Source: Planctomycetaceae bacterium
Lineage (GTDB): Bacteria > Planctomycetota > Planctomycetia > Pirellulales > Thermoguttaceae
Assembly: GCA_015062085.1 (NCBI GenBank)
Contig: SUVI01000069.1
Coordinates: 1 to 18,797 of the forward strand
DNA: 18,797 bases
Reading direction: 5' to 3'
Shown one piece after another: positions 16,996 to 18,797 of the stretch. Position 1 is the stretch's first letter; each line of letters begins with the position of its first letter. Both the position numbers and the translations under genes were made by a program. The notes beneath the pieces were generated by a model. It was not told the DNA's origin. It did no database searches and saw only the letters and a list, made by a program, of their open reading frames with translations.

Positions 16996-17136
16996 TGACT
17001 TCCTTCCATTCGATTAAACGAATCAGAAAAGTACCCGCATCCGCCGAAATTTCCATCCCGCAAACACAGCAAGCCGGAAAGAGAGCAGAAAGTCCCCTCA
17101 AACCAGCAAAACTTTTCATTTCCTGTATTTCAACGA

Positions 17137-17177
17137 CAAAAAGCCGCGTGCAGGAAAAACCTTTCCCACACCGGCTT
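17137..17177 (-). terminator. Probable terminator between tRNA-Ala and nusA
   Basis: On the minus strand AAGCCG pairs with CGGCTT, supported by inner GTG/CAC and GGAAA/TTTCC pairs around a short loop, followed by TTTTTG. It starts about 11 bases after the tRNA 3' end. If it works, nusA needs its own promoter in 16996-17136 or relies on readthrough; no clear promoter was seen in that stretch. Confidence 0.5.
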
Positions 17178-17188
17178 AAAACCGAAAA

Positions 17189-17261
17189 TGGAGCGGAGGA
17201 GAGTCGAACTCCCGGCCTCAACATTGCGAACGTTGCGCTCTGCCAACTGAGCTACCGCCCC
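17189..17261 (-). tRNA. tRNA-Ala (anticodon CGC)
   Basis: A 73-base cloverleaf on the minus strand: acceptor GGGGCGG with CCGCTCC, D arm GCTC...GAGC, anticodon stem CAACG/TGTTG with loop TTCGCAA (anticodon CGC, codon GCG), T arm GGGAG-TTCGACT-CTCCT and discriminator A73. The third acceptor pair is G3-U70, the main identity mark for alanyl-tRNA synthetase. CCA is not encoded. It has a good promoter upstream and a hairpin downstream, and is oriented toward nusA. Confidence 0.95.
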
Positions 17262-17301
17262 GAATTTTTCCATCGTATCTTCTTTACTGAAGATGGCATG
17301 A

Positions 17302-17329
17302 AGTATACAGCATTTTCAAATTTTGTAAA
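17302..17329 (-). promoter_or_regulatory. Sigma-70-type promoter for tRNA-Ala
   Basis: On the minus strand TTTACA (17324-17329) and TATACT (17302-17307) are separated by 16 bases; each matches five of six consensus bases. The start point would be near 17295, leaving a leader of about 34 bases that includes a small ATCTTC/GAAGAT hairpin before the mature tRNA. Confidence 0.7.
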
Positions 17330-17454
17330 TGGGGGGCAACGCTTTTTTTAGACATTTTCTAACAAATTTTCCCTTTTTTTAGAAATTTTCTTCGAAACCT
17401 TTTATCTAACATTTCCCCATCTCTCGTATTTTCCCCAAATCCACCTCCACCCCC

Positions 17455-17483
17455 TTGACAAAACTCACCTTTAAGGATAAATT
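17455..17483 (+). promoter_or_regulatory. Sigma-70-type promoter for the MBL-fold gene
   Basis: A perfect TTGACA (17455-17460), then 17 bases, then TAAATT (17478-17483, four of six). Transcription would begin near 17490, about 60 bases before the ATG. The rest of 17330-17454 is AT-rich and holds no gene that I can see. Confidence 0.6.
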
Positions 17484-17549
17484 ATTTTAAATGAAAAGTC
17501 AAACGCTTCTTTTTTTTCACATTATTTTTTCACTTTAAGGAGTTTTTTC

Positions 17550-18467
17550 ATGAAGACCAACCGCCGTCAATTTCTCACCGCTGCCGGAACTGCCGTTCTG
17601 GGAAGCGCGCTGTGCGTGAACTTTCCCCTTTCCGCGCAAACGCCCGACGAAGTCGAAATGACCGTCTGCCAGCTCACGAATAAGACCCGCTCGCAGATGA
17701 TGTCCTACATTATCCGCACGAAGACCGGCGAGCTGATCGTCGTGGACGGCGGGATGCCCGGCGACGCGGACCACCTGCTTGAGATGCTCGAAAAACTGGG
17801 CGGCCCGAACCCGAAAGTTTCCGCGTGGTTCCTCTCCCACTGTCATGGAGACCACGTCATGGCGCTGACGGAACTCATCCGGACGGACCGGCTGCCGGAA
17901 GTCGAGAAATTCTGTTTCCATTTCCCCTCGAAAGAGTGGCTTGGCGGCGTGGAGCTGGGAGGCATTCCCTACCGCACGAAGTTCTTTGAGGCGATGGAAA
18001 AGGTGCAGGACCGCATCGTCACGACGCAGAAGGACCAGAAATTCACCTTTGGACCGCTGACCGTCACGGTGCTGAACGATCCGTATCTGTGCGAGCGCAA
18101 CCCGATCAACAACTCGAACGTCTGTTTCCGGTTCGAGACCAGAAATTCCTCCCTCATCTTCCTTGGAGACCTCGGAAACGAAGGAAGTACGGAACTCCTC
18201 AAACTCCAGCCCGCGGAAATGCTCCGTGCCGAGGCCGTCCAGATGGCCCACCACGGACAGCAGGGAGCGACACGGGAACTCTACGCCGTCATCGCGCCGA
18301 AGATCTGTTTCTGGCCCACCCCGGACTGGCTCTGGAACAATGACCGCGGAAAAGGTCCCGACTCCGGACCGTGGAAGATCCGCCTCGAACAGCAGTGGAT
18401 GAAGGAACTCAACGTTCAGACCCACTACATCGGGAAAGACGGCACCGTCTGCGTCGATCTCGGATGA
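17550..18467 (+). CDS. Tat-exported metallo-beta-lactamase-fold hydrolase
   Basis: A 305-residue, probably zinc-dependent hydrolase sent out by the Tat pathway; the substrate is unknown. The N terminus NRRQFLTAAGTAVLGSALC is a twin-arginine signal, with cleavage around residue 30. The core shows the MBL metal motif SHCHGDH (His97, His99, Asp101, His102) after a VVDGG turn, a later metal Asp207 in IFLGDLG, and MAHHG with His234/His235. The NNSNVCFRFE segment before GDLG and the AHHG ending are like the ComEC/Rec2-type branch of the fold, but there are no membrane segments, so this is a stand-alone domain and not a DNA-uptake channel. AAGGAG lies 8 bases before the ATG. The gene has its own promoter and terminator and so is a single-gene unit. 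A long open frame on the opposite strand (17535-18647) is a shadow. Confidence 0.85.
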   Translation: MKTNRRQFLTAAGTAVLGSALCVNFPLSAQTPDEVEMTVCQLTNKTRSQMMSYIIRTKTGELIVVDGGMPGDADHLLEMLEKLGGPNPKVSAWFLSHCHGDHVMALTELIRTDRLPEVEKFCFHFPSKEWLGGVELGGIPYRTKFFEAMEKVQDRIVTTQKDQKFTFGPLTVTVLNDPYLCERNPINNSNVCFRFETRNSSLIFLGDLGNEGSTELLKLQPAEMLRAEAVQMAHHGQQGATRELYAVIAPKICFWPTPDWLWNNDRGKGPDSGPWKIRLEQQWMKELNVQTHYIGKDGTVCVDLG

Positions 18468-18484
18468 AAACGCCCGCAAAAACG

Positions 18485-18524
18485 CAGGATCCGCGCCTCT
18501 TTTTCCGACGCGGATCCTGTTTTT
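18485..18524 (+). terminator. Intrinsic terminator after the MBL-fold gene
   Basis: A perfect 11-bp stem, CAGGATCCGCG with CGCGGATCCTG, closes a 13-base loop and is followed by TTTTT. It lies 18 bases past the stop codon. Confidence 0.9.
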
Positions 18525-18566
18525 CTGAATTTTTTGAAAAAAAACCGAAAACCATTCCCCTCCCCC

Positions 18567-18595
18567 TTGCATTTTTCTTCCGTTTGAGTTATCCT
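18567..18595 (+). promoter_or_regulatory. Weak candidate promoter before the last gene
   Basis: TTGCAT (18567-18572) and TATCCT (18590-18595) are 17 bases apart, in the spacer after the terminator and about 65 bases before the next ATG. Matches to consensus are only three and four of six; position is the better argument. Confidence 0.35.
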
Positions 18596-18660
18596 GAAAG
18601 TTAGAGAGATCTCCCATTCTCCCGTCCAGTTCGTCTCCCTCATTCAAGGAGTTTTTGCCA

Positions 18661-18797
18661 TGAAAGAACGTTCAAGGCTCGCTGACGTATTTTATGTCCT
18701 CACGATCATGGGGACCGTGTGGGGCATGATCTGGTTATTTCCATTTATTTGGACCGTAGTGATACTTGGGATCAAGCAGTGTTTTTCCTGTCGGCTT
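18661..18797 (+). CDS. Small membrane protein, 5' end only
   Basis: An open frame starts at ATG 18661, with AAGGAG 8 bases upstream, and runs off the window after about 45 codons. It reads MKERSRLADVFYVLTIMGTV and continues with a Trp/Phe/Ile-rich hydrophobic stretch to about residue 37, then a basic/cysteine segment (KQCFSCR). One or two membrane segments are likely. Its ribosome site and spacer (AAGGAGTTTTT) closely resemble those of the MBL-fold gene upstream. Family not recognised; the frame is supported by the ribosome site and the terminator and spacer before it. Confidence 0.65.

Noticed and set aside
15667..16998. Long plus-strand open frame (443 codons) over nusA
   Set aside because: Antisense to a complete NusA with all domains; His/Asp/Arg-rich shadow composition and no family likeness.
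17262..17301. Leader hairpin before tRNA-Ala as a T-box or riboswitch
   Set aside because: Only a 6-bp stem in a roughly 34-base leader; too short for any known riboswitch, probably removed by tRNA processing.
17535..18647. Minus-strand open frame (370 codons) over the MBL-fold gene
   Set aside because: Antisense to a gene with Tat signal, metal motifs, promoter and terminator; it also runs through the terminator.

Overview
The window looks like a chromosomal segment of a planctomycete, most likely a Pirellulales/Thermoguttaceae-type, possibly host-associated, bacterium. This is judged from recall of protein families, not from a search. The pointers are a NusA that opens MNPSELLRYVDTIHRDKGI, an endonuclease III-like gene placed directly after rbfA, and a secreted family (343 aa) I associate with Pirellulaceae. 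GC is moderate in genes and drops sharply in some intergenic stretches.

Layout. 1-252: a 12-bp tandem repeat inside an open frame that touches the start of a secreted clan GH-A-type glycoside hydrolase (249-2789, +). A bidirectional terminator separates this from a convergent, exported, extremely acidic repeat protein (2864-4141, -). 4142-4710 is AT-rich with no gene seen. 4711-6454 is a cassette: two copies of a ~260-285 bp repeat element in opposite orientation flank a secreted protein gene (4988-6019, -), whose upstream region holds five tandem 15-bp units, each carrying a perfect Shine-Dalgarno core.

6593-17329 is the housekeeping core, all on the minus strand and read right to left: tRNA-Ala(CGC) with a good promoter and its own probable terminator, then nusA, infB, rbfA, a degenerate endonuclease III-like (HhH-GPD) gene with a histone-H1-like Lys/Ala tail, a secreted TPR protein, and yebC, closed by a probable terminator. 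Gaps are short (10-135 nt, apart from tRNA to nusA). These genes cover transcription elongation/antitermination (NusA), translation initiation (IF-2), 30S maturation (RbfA) and translation or transcription of difficult sequences (YebC), with two planctomycete-flavoured additions of unknown role. 17330-18797 (+): a Tat-exported metallo-beta-lactamase-fold hydrolase with promoter and terminator, then the 5' end of a small membrane protein cut by the window edge.

A theme runs through the window: at least six loci carry in-phase short tandem repeats (12, 21/24, 15, 15, 9 bp and a Ser/Ala/Glu tract), several inside essential genes. The most interesting points are the apparently catalytically dead, cluster-less endonuclease III homologue in the nusA-infB-rbfA operon, the inverted pair of structured repeat elements around the secreted gene, and the multi-Shine-Dalgarno array.
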